Assembly (NCBI RefSeq): GCF_025989125.1
Contig: NZ_JAPDNR010000001.1
Coordinates: forward strand, 7,428,087 to 7,492,086
Origin: Chitinophaga nivalis
Lineage (GTDB): Bacteria > Bacteroidota > Bacteroidia > Chitinophagales > Chitinophagaceae
Reading direction: 5' to 3'
Length of the DNA: 64,000 bases
Within the stretch, counting starts at the first letter, position 1, and each line of letters starts with the position of its first letter. A model generated the notes under the pieces. It had not been told where the DNA came from. It saw only the letters and a list, made by a program, of their open reading frames with translations, and searched no databases. Below, one piece after another: positions 32,712 to 41,238 of this stretch. The translations under genes and the position numbers were made by a program.

Positions 32712-33836
32712 TCATTTTTTAAATTCCAGTAAGGGTAATGTAACGAGGAATGCCCCCGCTTCTTTTCTTATTTCTAAAGTGTGATCAGATAATATGAGGT
32801 ATCTGTTACGAATGTTTTCCAATCCTAATTTGGTAGAAGGTATATTGTAGGAGATCAGCTGTATGTTATTGCTGACAGTAATGGTGCCGGCTCCTTCCTG
32901 GTAAATACGTATATGCAGCGGCTGGGCGCCGGAAGCCACATTGTGTTTAATAGCGTTTTCAATCAGCAGCTGCAGGGTAATAGGCGGTATACCCATCGAC
33001 ATAATGTTTTCCGGAATCTGTATATCAATATCCACATGATCCCCATGGCGGATTTTAATCAGGTAGATATAGGCCTGTATGAATTTTATTTCTTCTTTCA
33101 GGGTGATAATATCATTATTCAGGTTGATGATCATGTACCGGTATACCCGCGAAAGGTTTTCCAGAAAAGAGAGGGCTGTCCGGCTGTCTTCTGTAATCAG
33201 GGCCGATAGGGTACTGAAGTTATTAAACATGAAATGCGGGTCCAGCTGCAGTTTCAGGGACTGCAGCTGTGCCTGCATCGCAATTTCTTTCAGCTTCGCC
33301 GCATTCAGTTTCAGCTGGGAGGCCTCCAGCATGGAGGTCTTCCAGCGTTTCAGAAAATAGTTACCGGTATGTACGGCACTGATTAATATAGATAACATCA
33401 CGCACACAAATACAAACTGCCACTCATCGATTTTTTCTACCGTTGTTACCGCCGGTTCCACCACTTCACGTCCGAATATCAGGGGCAATACCAGCAGAAA
33501 AAGAATACTGAGTACCACAAATACGACAATCAGCTGGCAGCACAACTGTACTACAAAGCGGCCCAATGGCCGCTTTTCCCACGGGATCAGCTGATCCATC
33601 CACCTGGCCAGTATCAGGCTTAATTCCGTAATAAGCCAGCAGTTACACATCATAATCGTGCCTTCCACCAGCAACTCCTTGAGATTAGAGCTGCTCAGTG
33701 ACGACCAATACGGACTAAACGGATTTACCAGGTATGACAGCAGGTAATATAAAAGGAATATCATTGGAATGATAAAGAGCCTGTAATACCTGTTATACAG
33801 TTTCTCCTGTGCAGTTTTACTTTTCATCTTATTCAT
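32712..33836 (-). CDS. LytS-type sensor histidine kinase
   Basis: A 374-residue membrane kinase with about four membrane segments in the first 150 residues (FIIPMIFLLYYLLSYLV, LSLILARWMDQLIP region, LIVVFVVLSILFLLVLPLIF, FVFVCVMLSILISAVHTG). The His_kinase region around 195-215 reads KLQLDPHFMFNNFSTLSALI with the phosphorylated His, and the ATP-binding N box is LQLLIENAIKHNVASG. Sits between the RND efflux operon (58 nt away from the outer-membrane factor gene) and its response regulator; it probably controls the pump or senses the same stress. Confidence 0.95.
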   Translation of the reverse strand: MNKMKSKTAQEKLYNRYYRLFIIPMIFLLYYLLSYLVNPFSPYWSSLSSSNLKELLVEGTIMMCNCWLITELSLILARWMDQLIPWEKRPLGRFVVQLCCQLIVVFVVLSILFLLVLPLIFGREVVEPAVTTVEKIDEWQFVFVCVMLSILISAVHTGNYFLKRWKTSMLEASQLKLNAAKLKEIAMQAQLQSLKLQLDPHFMFNNFSTLSALITEDSRTALSFLENLSRVYRYMIINLNNDIITLKEEIKFIQAYIYLIKIRHGDHVDIDIQIPENIMSMGIPPITLQLLIENAIKHNVASGAQPLHIRIYQEGAGTITVSNNIQLISYNIPSTKLGLENIRNRYLILSDHTLEIRKEAGAFLVTLPLLEFKK

Positions 33837-33894
33837 TCAACACATTGTAAGTAAGGCAACGGTTAAATATAAATATTTCAGTGTTATCTGTTTA

Positions 33895-35319
33895 TTATTT
33901 CCAGCCACCACCCAGCGACCGGTATAACTCTACGACAGCTCCCAGCTGTTCCCGCTGCAAAGATGCAAGATCCAATTCACTTTGCAATACATTACTCTGT
34001 GCGGTAATCACTTCCAGGTAAGTTGCCATACCGCTTTGGAAGAGCAATCCGGCGTTACGGGTAGCGCTTTGCAGCTTGTCTACCCGTGTACGGGTAATCG
34101 CTTCCTGCTCCCGGAGTTTATCTACTTTCACCAGGGCGTCAGACACTTCTCCTACTGCCGTCAGCACTGTTTTACGGAATTCCAGGATAGACTTCTCCCT
34201 TTCAATCACTGCTTTTTCATAATCTGCTTTCAGCTTACCCCGCTGGAATATCGGCTGGGTAATACTACCGCCAACGGTTTCAAAAAGGCTGCCGGGTATA
34301 TTCAGCCAGTTATAGGAGCGGAATGAATTTAATCCTACACCAGCCGTAATATTCAATGCCGGATACATCGCTGCCTGGGCAATACCCGCACGGGCATTGG
34401 CTGTTTTTACGGCCAGTTCCGCGGCATGTACATCCGGCCGGTAAGTTAACATACTTGCCGGAAAACCAACAGACAGCTGTTCCTTGAAACGGGATTCACT
34501 TAAGGCAGCATGACGGGCAACACCTGCCGGCAGCTCTCCGGTTAATATACGTAAGGCATTTTCCTGCTGGATAATCTGTTGTTCCAGTTTAGGCACCAGC
34601 CCTGCAGCCACCTGCCGTTGCGCCTGCGTTTGTTCCAGGGCCAAAGTATTAATCTGACCGGAATTATACTGCCATTGCATCAGCTGTAAAGTACTATCGT
34701 TCAGCTGCAGGTTTTTACGGGCAATCACCAGCTGTGCATCCAACATCAGCAGGTTGTAATATCCCTGCGCCACTTCACTGACTACCCGGGTTTGTACCGC
34801 TTTGGAAGCTTCTCCGCTGCTCAGGTACTCTGCCAGGGCTACTTCCTTCAACCGGCTGATCTTACCCCAGGCAATCACTTCCCAGGTAAGTCCCAGGTTT
34901 AGATTGTAATCGTCCATATAACGGGTACCCATAAACTGTTCTGATAAAGAACCATTCATACTGTTCTTAGACGGCCAGTTACGGTTACCGCTCACCTGCA
35001 GGTTGATGTCCGGCAGATTACCCATCCGGGCCACTTTCGCCGTTTGTGCGGCAATGGCTACATTTTTCATCGCCAGCTGCACATCATAATTTTTGACAAT
35101 AGCGCTGTCGATCAACCCTTGTAATACCGGATCCGTAAAAAACGTTTTCCAGGATAAACTACCGATGCTGCTACTGTCTTGTTGCGCCGGAGCATTCCGG
35201 AATTTTTCGGGCAATGCCGCCGTGGGTTTCACAAAATCCTTTCCTACCCTGCACGCCGTTACGGCGCCGCAGAGCAGGAATAATGCGATTAATAAACTAT
35301 TATGTTGTTTCATCTTCAT
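33895..35319 (-). CDS. RND efflux outer membrane factor lipoprotein (TolC/NodT family)
   Basis: A 474-residue lipoprotein; the signal MKMKQHNSLLIALFLLCGAV leads to the lipobox Cys in VTACRVGKDFVKP, the usual NodT start. Two OEP repeats of long helices follow, for example SKAVQTRVVSEVAQGYYNLL and the second YRPDVHAAELAVKTANARAG, with a final LQREQLGAVVELYRSLGGGW, the classic C-terminus. I start at 35319 (or 35313), as the frame further upstream overlaps the pump gene. Third gene of the adaptor-pump-factor operon, 13 nt after the pump. Confidence 0.94.
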   Translation of the reverse strand: MKMKQHNSLLIALFLLCGAVTACRVGKDFVKPTAALPEKFRNAPAQQDSSSIGSLSWKTFFTDPVLQGLIDSAIVKNYDVQLAMKNVAIAAQTAKVARMGNLPDINLQVSGNRNWPSKNSMNGSLSEQFMGTRYMDDYNLNLGLTWEVIAWGKISRLKEVALAEYLSSGEASKAVQTRVVSEVAQGYYNLLMLDAQLVIARKNLQLNDSTLQLMQWQYNSGQINTLALEQTQAQRQVAAGLVPKLEQQIIQQENALRILTGELPAGVARHAALSESRFKEQLSVGFPASMLTYRPDVHAAELAVKTANARAGIAQAAMYPALNITAGVGLNSFRSYNWLNIPGSLFETVGGSITQPIFQRGKLKADYEKAVIEREKSILEFRKTVLTAVGEVSDALVKVDKLREQEAITRTRVDKLQSATRNAGLLFQSGMATYLEVITAQSNVLQSELDLASLQREQLGAVVELYRSLGGGWK

Positions 35320-35332
35320 CTGATTAAAAAAA

Positions 35333-38300
35333 TTAGGGGTGCATGACAGACATTTCCGGTTCCGTTGCTGCAACAACAGGTTTCTTAATAGATACCTTTT
35401 CCTGCAGGTACTGGAATACAATAAACAATACCGGTATAATGAATACCCCCAGTATAACACCCGACAACATGCCGCCTGCCGTACCAATACTGATAGAGTG
35501 GTTACCCAGTGCAGAAGATCCTTTTACTACCATCAATGGTATCAGACCTGCCACAAATGCGAGGGATGTCATGATGATAGGCCGTAACCGCAACCGGGCA
35601 GCTTCCACAGCAGCAGATAACAAGGTCTTACCGGCTCTTCTTCTTTGCACCGCAAACTCGATGATCAGGATGGCATTTTTTGCCAGCAATCCGATCAGCA
35701 TCACCAACCCTACCTGTACATAAATGTTATTGTCAATACCCGCTATCCGGATCGCCAGGAACACACCCAGGATACCTGTAGGGATAGATAACAACACCGC
35801 CAGCGGCAACAGGTAACTTTCATATTGTGCGGCCAGCAGGAAGTATACAAACACCAGGGCCAGACCAAATATCAATACCATCTGATTGCCTGCACTCTTT
35901 TCTTCCTTACTTAAACCGGTCCACTCATAACTGAAACCAGTCGGTAATTTAGACGCCGCTACTTCTTCCACCGCCTTCATCGCATCTCCCGTACTAAAGC
36001 CTGGTTTAGGCATCGCATTGATAGAGATAGAATTAAAGAGGTTATAACGGTTCATCATTTCAGGACCATATATTTTTTTCAGCGTCACAATACTGTTGGC
36101 CGGTACCATCTGTCCCTGGTCATTTTTTACAAAGATGTTTTCCAGGCTTTCCGGTGTATTACGTGCCGTTGCCTCTGCCTGTACCATCACCCGGTAATAC
36201 TTACCAAAGCGGTTGAAGTCAGACGCCTGGTTGCTACCATAGTACGTTTGCAGGGTACCCATCAGGTCACTCACACTTACGCCCAGTTGTTTGGCTTTGA
36301 CAGCATCTACCTGTACTTCGTATTGCGGGAAGTCTGCCTTGAACATGGTAAAAGCCACAGCTATTTCTTTGCGTTGCATCAGCTCTCCGATAAACCGGTT
36401 GGCCGTTTCACTGAATACCTCTACGCGGCCGCCGGTACGATCCTGCAGCACCAGCTCCAGACCGTTGAAGTTACCGAAGCCCGGTACCGTTGGGAAAGTA
36501 AATACACTGAAAGTACCTTCCTTGATAGTGTTCAGCTGTTCAGAGAGTACAGCTACGATCTCGTCAATATTTTGTATTTCACCCCGTTCGCGGATCGGTT
36601 TCAGTTTCATGAAGCCCATCGCATAGGCAGGGCTGGCGCCATTACTCAGGATATTATAACCGGAGATGTTGGTAGCGGATTGTACTGCCGGGAATTTTTT
36701 CAGGATACTATCTGCCCGTTTCAATACAGCAGAAGTACGATCCAGACCGGCTCCCGGCGGTAATGCCAGCGAGTAGGCCACAAAGCTGCCGTCTTCATTC
36801 GGAATAAACCCTTTAGGCGTGCTGTTCATCAGCCATACTGTTACGGCGATGATAGCTGCCAGCCCACCCAGACTAATCCATTTGAAGCGGATCAGCCATT
36901 TAATGGCACGGGTATATCTGCTGGTCATGGCATTGAAGCCCGCGTTAAATGCTGTGAAAAAGCGACGGGAGAATCCTGCTTTCACCGGTTTGTGGGCATC
37001 CTCTCCTTCACCCGCATGGGTGTTTTTCAGGAACAAGGCACACAAAGCCGGACTGAGTGTCAGTGCGTTCAGCGCAGAGATCAGGATCGCGATAGCCAGG
37101 GTAAAGGCAAACTGCCGGTAAAACACCCCGGTAGGGCCTTCCATAAAACCAACCGGCAAGAATACTGCCGCCATCACCAGCGTAATAGATACAATGGCGC
37201 CGGTAATTTCACTCATCGCAGACAAGGTAGCCGAACGTGCCGGCATATGGGTGCGTTCCATTTTACTATGCACAGCTTCCACTACCACAATGGCATCATC
37301 CACCACAATCCCGATCGCGAGCACCAGGGCAAACAACGTCAGCATGTTGATGGAGAAGCCCAGCAGCTGCAGGAAGAAAAAGGTACCTACCAGTGATACC
37401 GGTACCGCAATGGCAGGTATCAGGGTAGAGCGGAAATCCTGCAGGAAGAGGAATACAATCACAAACACCAGGATGAAGGCTTCTATCAGGGTATGTTTTA
37501 CCTGTGCAATGGATTCATCCAATTGCTCCTTGGTACTCATGGTTACCTGGTATTTCACGCCTTTGGGGAAGGTTTTGGATGCCTGATCCATCACCTTGCT
37601 GATCGTGCTTTGTATTTCATTCGCATTGGAACCATTCGTCTGGAAGATGGCCATCGTTACCGCTTCATTGCCGTTTACACGGTTATCGGTAGCGTAGCTC
37701 GCAGCGCCCAGCTCTATCCGGGCCACATCTTTCAGGTACAACACAGATCCATCCGGCGCTACGCGGATCACAATTTTTTCAAACTGTTCCGGCTGATTGA
37801 ATTTTCCTTTATAGTTAATTACATAAGATAATGCTTCTTCCGATCCTTCTCCGAACTTACCGGGAGCGGCTTCCAGGCTTTGGTCGCGGATAGCGGCCAT
37901 CACTTCACCCGGCGTAACATTGTAAGCCGTCATCTTTGCAGGGTTCAGCCATACGCGCATGGAATAATCCTTCATACCAAAGATCTGCGCCTGTCCCACA
38001 CCGGGAATACGTTTCAGTTCAGGTATCACGTTGATCTTGGTAAAGTTCTGCAGGAAAGCCTCATCGTATTTTTTGGCATCTTCACTATATACGTCCAGGA
38101 TCATGATCATACCACTTTGTTGTTTGGTAGTCGTGATACCTGCCTGTATTACTTCTGCGGGCATCTGGCTGGTTACCTGCGCCACCCTGTTCTGCACGTT
38201 TACGGCAGCCTGGTCGGGATCGGTGCCCAGCTTGAAATACACGTTAATGATCGCCGAACCATCGTTGGAAGCATTCGACTGAATATAGGTCATGTTTTCC

Positions 38301-38515
38301 ACCCCATTGATGGCTTCTTCCAGTGGCGTTACTACCGAACGCAGTACGGTAGCGGCGTTACCGCCAGGGAACGTAGCCGATACCATCACACTGGGTGGTG
38401 CGATATCCGGGAACTGGGTGATCGGTAACCGGGACAGCCCTACTAATCCGAGGATCACCAGGATCACGGAGATGACAGTGGCCAGTACCGGTCTTTGTAT
38501 AATTTTACTTAGCAT
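35333..38515 (-). CDS. RND efflux pump, HAE1 (AcrB/MexB-like) permease
   Basis: A 1060-residue inner membrane proton-driven drug exporter. It begins MLSKIIQRPVLATVISVILV and has the N-terminal FPDIAPPSVMVSATFPGG segment, the TM4 proton relay with two Asp in VLAIGIVVDDAIVVVEAVHS, and the GFMEGPTGVFYRQFAFTLAI loop. Length, periplasmic loops and GLLAKNAILIIEFAV in the second half match the hydrophobe/amphiphile exporters; heavy-metal motifs of CzcA are absent. Operon: adaptor (42 nt upstream), pump, outer membrane factor (13 nt downstream), then a two-component system. Confidence 0.96.
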   Translation of the reverse strand: MLSKIIQRPVLATVISVILVILGLVGLSRLPITQFPDIAPPSVMVSATFPGGNAATVLRSVVTPLEEAINGVENMTYIQSNASNDGSAIINVYFKLGTDPDQAAVNVQNRVAQVTSQMPAEVIQAGITTTKQQSGMIMILDVYSEDAKKYDEAFLQNFTKINVIPELKRIPGVGQAQIFGMKDYSMRVWLNPAKMTAYNVTPGEVMAAIRDQSLEAAPGKFGEGSEEALSYVINYKGKFNQPEQFEKIVIRVAPDGSVLYLKDVARIELGAASYATDNRVNGNEAVTMAIFQTNGSNANEIQSTISKVMDQASKTFPKGVKYQVTMSTKEQLDESIAQVKHTLIEAFILVFVIVFLFLQDFRSTLIPAIAVPVSLVGTFFFLQLLGFSINMLTLFALVLAIGIVVDDAIVVVEAVHSKMERTHMPARSATLSAMSEITGAIVSITLVMAAVFLPVGFMEGPTGVFYRQFAFTLAIAILISALNALTLSPALCALFLKNTHAGEGEDAHKPVKAGFSRRFFTAFNAGFNAMTSRYTRAIKWLIRFKWISLGGLAAIIAVTVWLMNSTPKGFIPNEDGSFVAYSLALPPGAGLDRTSAVLKRADSILKKFPAVQSATNISGYNILSNGASPAYAMGFMKLKPIRERGEIQNIDEIVAVLSEQLNTIKEGTFSVFTFPTVPGFGNFNGLELVLQDRTGGRVEVFSETANRFIGELMQRKEIAVAFTMFKADFPQYEVQVDAVKAKQLGVSVSDLMGTLQTYYGSNQASDFNRFGKYYRVMVQAEATARNTPESLENIFVKNDQGQMVPANSIVTLKKIYGPEMMNRYNLFNSISINAMPKPGFSTGDAMKAVEEVAASKLPTGFSYEWTGLSKEEKSAGNQMVLIFGLALVFVYFLLAAQYESYLLPLAVLLSIPTGILGVFLAIRIAGIDNNIYVQVGLVMLIGLLAKNAILIIEFAVQRRRAGKTLLSAAVEAARLRLRPIIMTSLAFVAGLIPLMVVKGSSALGNHSISIGTAGGMLSGVILGVFIIPVLFIVFQYLQEKVSIKKPVVAATEPEMSVMHP

Positions 38516-38557
38516 GGTTTGTTCTCGTTTTTTATAGCCTGCAAATAGCTATGCTGT

Positions 38558-39751
38558 TTATTTTTGTGTTCCTGTGGTATCCTTTGCGGGTGCGCCGGAT
38601 GCTGGTTTAATGGGGGTTCCTTCTGCCAGTGTTTCTATACCGGCTGTTACAATCTTATCCCCACGTTTTAATCCTTCTCTTACAATAAAGTGGTTATCCA
38701 CACTACCTGCAATCTGAATGATCTGACGTTTGATAATGTTGCTGTCGCCTACCACATATACAAAGAATTTATCCTGCAGTTCCTGTGTAGCAGCCTGCGG
38801 TATCAATAAAGCGCCCTGATAATCCTGAGAGGTTCTTACCTTTCCGGTGTTGCCGGAACGCAGTATAGACGCCGGATTCGGGAAGGTCGCCCGCAGGCTG
38901 ATGGCGGCAGTGGTTTTATTAAACTGACCGTCTACCATTTCAATACGACCTTTGTGCGTATACACGTTACCGTTAGATAATATCAGTGATACCGGCCGCA
39001 TATGTTTCAGTTGTTGCTCCATGTTGCTGCCAGTGGCGCCCGCGCTGAAATCCATAAAGTCATTTTCACTCATGGAGAAATAGGCATATACTTCACTGAT
39101 ATCAGACAGCGTTGTCAGCGGAGCAGCATCGCCTTTACCCACCAGGTTACCCACTCTTTTGGGAATACGGCCTATAAAGCCACTCACCGGCGCTTTCACC
39201 AGGGTAAAGCCCAGGTTGATGCGGGAGGCAGCAACAGCTGCTTCGGCCTGTTCTACATTTGCTTTGGCAGTTTGTTGTTCTGCCAGTGCAGTTTTCAGCT
39301 GCATGTCTGCCACTACTTTATTTTCTACCAGCGGCCTTACTTTCTCTACATTGAGGGTGGCGGCAGCCAGGGAAGACTGCATCGCATGCAGATTCGCTAT
39401 GTCTTTATTCAGTTGTTCCCGGTAAGGTTTATCATTTACCTGGAATAAGGGCTGGCCGGCTTTCACAAATCCTCCTTCGTCCACGAATATTTTATCCAGG
39501 TAACCATCTACCTGGGTACGAATATCCACATTCACTTTACCTTCCAGCTGTGCAGCGTAATCACGGGTAGTAATTGTACTGGCTGTATCAACAGTCATGA
39601 CCGGTAATTCCGGTATCGCTGCTGCCGGGTTTCCGGCAGCTGCTTCACCGGCGGCACCGCCACAACCATATATAACAACCACGACTATAGAGAGTAACCA
39701 TAGTCCTGAAAATTGACTCACCAGGTGTTTCATACTTTTAAAATGCTTCAT
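38558..39751 (-). CDS. RND efflux periplasmic adaptor (AcrA/MexA-like)
   Basis: A 397-residue membrane fusion protein. The signal region ends VVVVIYGCGG, a lipobox. It has the lipoyl-like part VDIRTQVDGYLDKIFVDEGG at about 65-85, a helical hairpin (NLHAMQSSLAAATLNVEKVR, ALAEQQTAKANVEQAEAAVA), the second lipoyl half LVKAPVSGFIGRIPKRVGNL, and the barrel and membrane-proximal part. I chose Met at 39751; the frame begins 13 codons earlier but the typical signal starts at MKHFKSMKHLV. First gene of the efflux operon. Confidence 0.95.
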   Translation of the reverse strand: MKHFKSMKHLVSQFSGLWLLSIVVVVIYGCGGAAGEAAAGNPAAAIPELPVMTVDTASTITTRDYAAQLEGKVNVDIRTQVDGYLDKIFVDEGGFVKAGQPLFQVNDKPYREQLNKDIANLHAMQSSLAAATLNVEKVRPLVENKVVADMQLKTALAEQQTAKANVEQAEAAVAASRINLGFTLVKAPVSGFIGRIPKRVGNLVGKGDAAPLTTLSDISEVYAYFSMSENDFMDFSAGATGSNMEQQLKHMRPVSLILSNGNVYTHKGRIEMVDGQFNKTTAAISLRATFPNPASILRSGNTGKVRTSQDYQGALLIPQAATQELQDKFFVYVVGDSNIIKRQIIQIAGSVDNHFIVREGLKRGDKIVTAGIETLAEGTPIKPASGAPAKDTTGTQK

Positions 39752-39938
39752 CGCTTTCAGCTTAATTATTTTGTAGATAGAATAGGCCAAATTTCTATCA
39801 GAAACTATTCCTGTACCACTCTTAAATGACCGAAGCTGCTATTTCAGGAACTGAAACCGCTTACATTCATACCGAAGAAATGGAGGGATCGTGCACTTTA
39901 CCGCGTCCCGTAAAACAATCCATCTCCTGTTTTCTTAA

Positions 39939-39967
39939 AAAAATGGCCTATTTTTCAGGCCATTTTT
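39939..39967. terminator. Bidirectional-type hairpin 52 nt before the HipA-like gene
   Basis: AAAAATGGCCT (39939-39949) and AGGCCATTTTT (39957-39967) form an 11-bp stem with a 7-nt loop, flanked by A and T runs on both sides. No gene ends here: the efflux operon starts to the left on the other strand and the HipA-like gene starts to the right. It may be an attenuator of the HipA-like gene, an insulator, or the end of a small RNA. Confidence 0.6.
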
Positions 39968-40019
39968 ACCCTGTCACCTGGTGGCAGGGAATGGCCATAA
40001 ACCTTTCGAATACGTATTT

Positions 40020-40820
40020 ATGAGTGATAGTAGTCAACACCAGCCGAGGACCGTACAGGTCACCCGCTATGTGACACCGCTGCGGGAAGGCGGCTCGCTG
40101 CCGGCCATTGCGGAAGCAGACGACGGATTCCTGTATGCCCTTAAGTTCCGGGGAGCCGGACAAGGGGTAAAAGCCCTGATTGCAGAACTGATTGGCGGAG
40201 AAATAGCCCGTACCCTGGGTTTAAAGATACCTGAGATTGTATTTGCCCGGTTGGATGCTGCCTTCGGCAGAACAGAACCGGATGAAGAAATACAGGATCT
40301 GCTGAAAGCCAGCGTAGGACTCAATCTGGCCCTGCACTACCTGTCTGGCGCCATTACGTATGATCCGGCGGTGACCACCGTTGCACCCCGCCTCGCATCT
40401 GAAATTGTATGGCTGGACTGTCTGCTGACCAATGTAGACCGTACGCCCAGGAATACCAATATGCTCACCTGGCGCCAGGAGCTGTGGCTCATCGATCACG
40501 GCGCCTCCCTGTATTTCCATCATTCCTGGCAGAACTGGGAAGAACAATCCCGGCGGCCATTTGTACAGATAAAGGACCATGTGCTGTTGCGGCAGGCAGC
40601 CGAACTCGAAGCCGTAGACAAAGAGTTCCAGGCTTTGCTCACCCCCGCACGTATCCAGGCCATCGTGCACCTGATACCCGATGAATGGCTGACCGACGGT
40701 GCTGCAGATGGCACTGCTGCCGAACGCCGCCAGGTATACTTTCAATTTTTAACATCCCGGATCGCCGCATCCGATATATTTGTAAAAGCCGCACAAGATG
40801 CCAGAAAATCACTTATTTGA
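40020..40820 (+). CDS. HipA-like kinase family protein
   Basis: A 266-residue protein related to the HipA family (HipA_2 type). It contains a P-loop-like region FLYALKFRGAGQGVKALIAE with the Lys, the helical NYF ending VWLDCLLTNVDRTPRNTNML where Asp and Asn match the kinase catalytic loop D-x-x-x-x-N, and WLIDHGASLYFHHSWQNW with the metal-binding D-H-G. The start at 40020 is preferred to 39981 as the earlier codons have no family match. No HipB-type antitoxin is next to it; instead a DUF3037 gene overlaps by 23 nt. The HipA-like/DUF3037 pair is a known conserved neighbourhood; the role is not established. Confidence 0.88.
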   Translation: MSDSSQHQPRTVQVTRYVTPLREGGSLPAIAEADDGFLYALKFRGAGQGVKALIAELIGGEIARTLGLKIPEIVFARLDAAFGRTEPDEEIQDLLKASVGLNLALHYLSGAITYDPAVTTVAPRLASEIVWLDCLLTNVDRTPRNTNMLTWRQELWLIDHGASLYFHHSWQNWEEQSRRPFVQIKDHVLLRQAAELEAVDKEFQALLTPARIQAIVHLIPDEWLTDGAADGTAAERRQVYFQFLTSRIAASDIFVKAAQDARKSLI

Positions 40821-41181
40821 GTATGCCGTTATCCGCATAGTGCCCCGGGTGGAAAGAGAAGAGTTTCTCAATGTAGGTGTCATTCTCTACTGCAAACAAC
40901 AACGTTTCCTGGAAACCATCTTTACTTTGGATGAAAGCAGGATTTATGCACTGTATCCGGAAACAGATATTGCTTCATTCAAAGCCTACCTTTGCGCCTT
41001 TCAGCATATCTGCCAGGGTCAGGCCGCCGGTGGTCCGATCTCCGCACTGGATATGGCCTCCCGCTTCCGCTGGCTCACTGCTACGCGCAGCAGCATACTA
41101 CAATGTTCCAAAGTACATCCGGGCCTGACTACAGATGCCCGCAGTACCCTGGAACGCCTCCAGCAACACCTCGTCCTCTAA
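40798..41181 (+). CDS. DUF3037 domain protein
   Basis: A 127-residue protein starting MPENHLFEYAVIRIVPRVER with the DUF3037 hallmark EEFLNVGVILYCKQQRFLET in the N-terminal half, and a C-terminal segment with SRFRWLTATRSSILQCSKVH and P-G-L-T-T-D. Its start overlaps the 3' end of the HipA-like gene by 23 nt, so translation is coupled. The biochemical function of DUF3037 is unknown; the pairing with HipA-like kinases suggests it is a partner or substrate. Confidence 0.93.
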   Translation: MPENHLFEYAVIRIVPRVEREEFLNVGVILYCKQQRFLETIFTLDESRIYALYPETDIASFKAYLCAFQHICQGQAAGGPISALDMASRFRWLTATRSSILQCSKVHPGLTTDARSTLERLQQHLVL

Positions 41182-41184
41182 ATA

Positions 41185-41220
41185 AAACGGCCTCCTGAGT
41201 CATGACTCAGGAGGCCGTTT
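41185..41220. terminator. Bidirectional terminator between convergent genes
   Basis: A perfect 36-nt palindrome (two 18-nt arms meeting at TCATGA, starting AAACGGCC and ending GGCCGTTT) lies 3 nt after the DUF3037 stop and 18 nt after the amidohydrolase stop on the other strand. It can serve both genes. Confidence 0.85.
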
Positions 41221-41238
41221 CTGCTATATTTTACGTAG

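Noticed and set aside
35320..35487. Extended N-terminus of the outer membrane factor
   Set aside because: It overlaps the pump gene and precedes a normal lipoprotein signal starting at 35319.
40067..40745. Minus-strand frames inside the HipA-like gene
   Set aside because: They are antisense shadows of a well-supported coding region and contain no recognisable domain.
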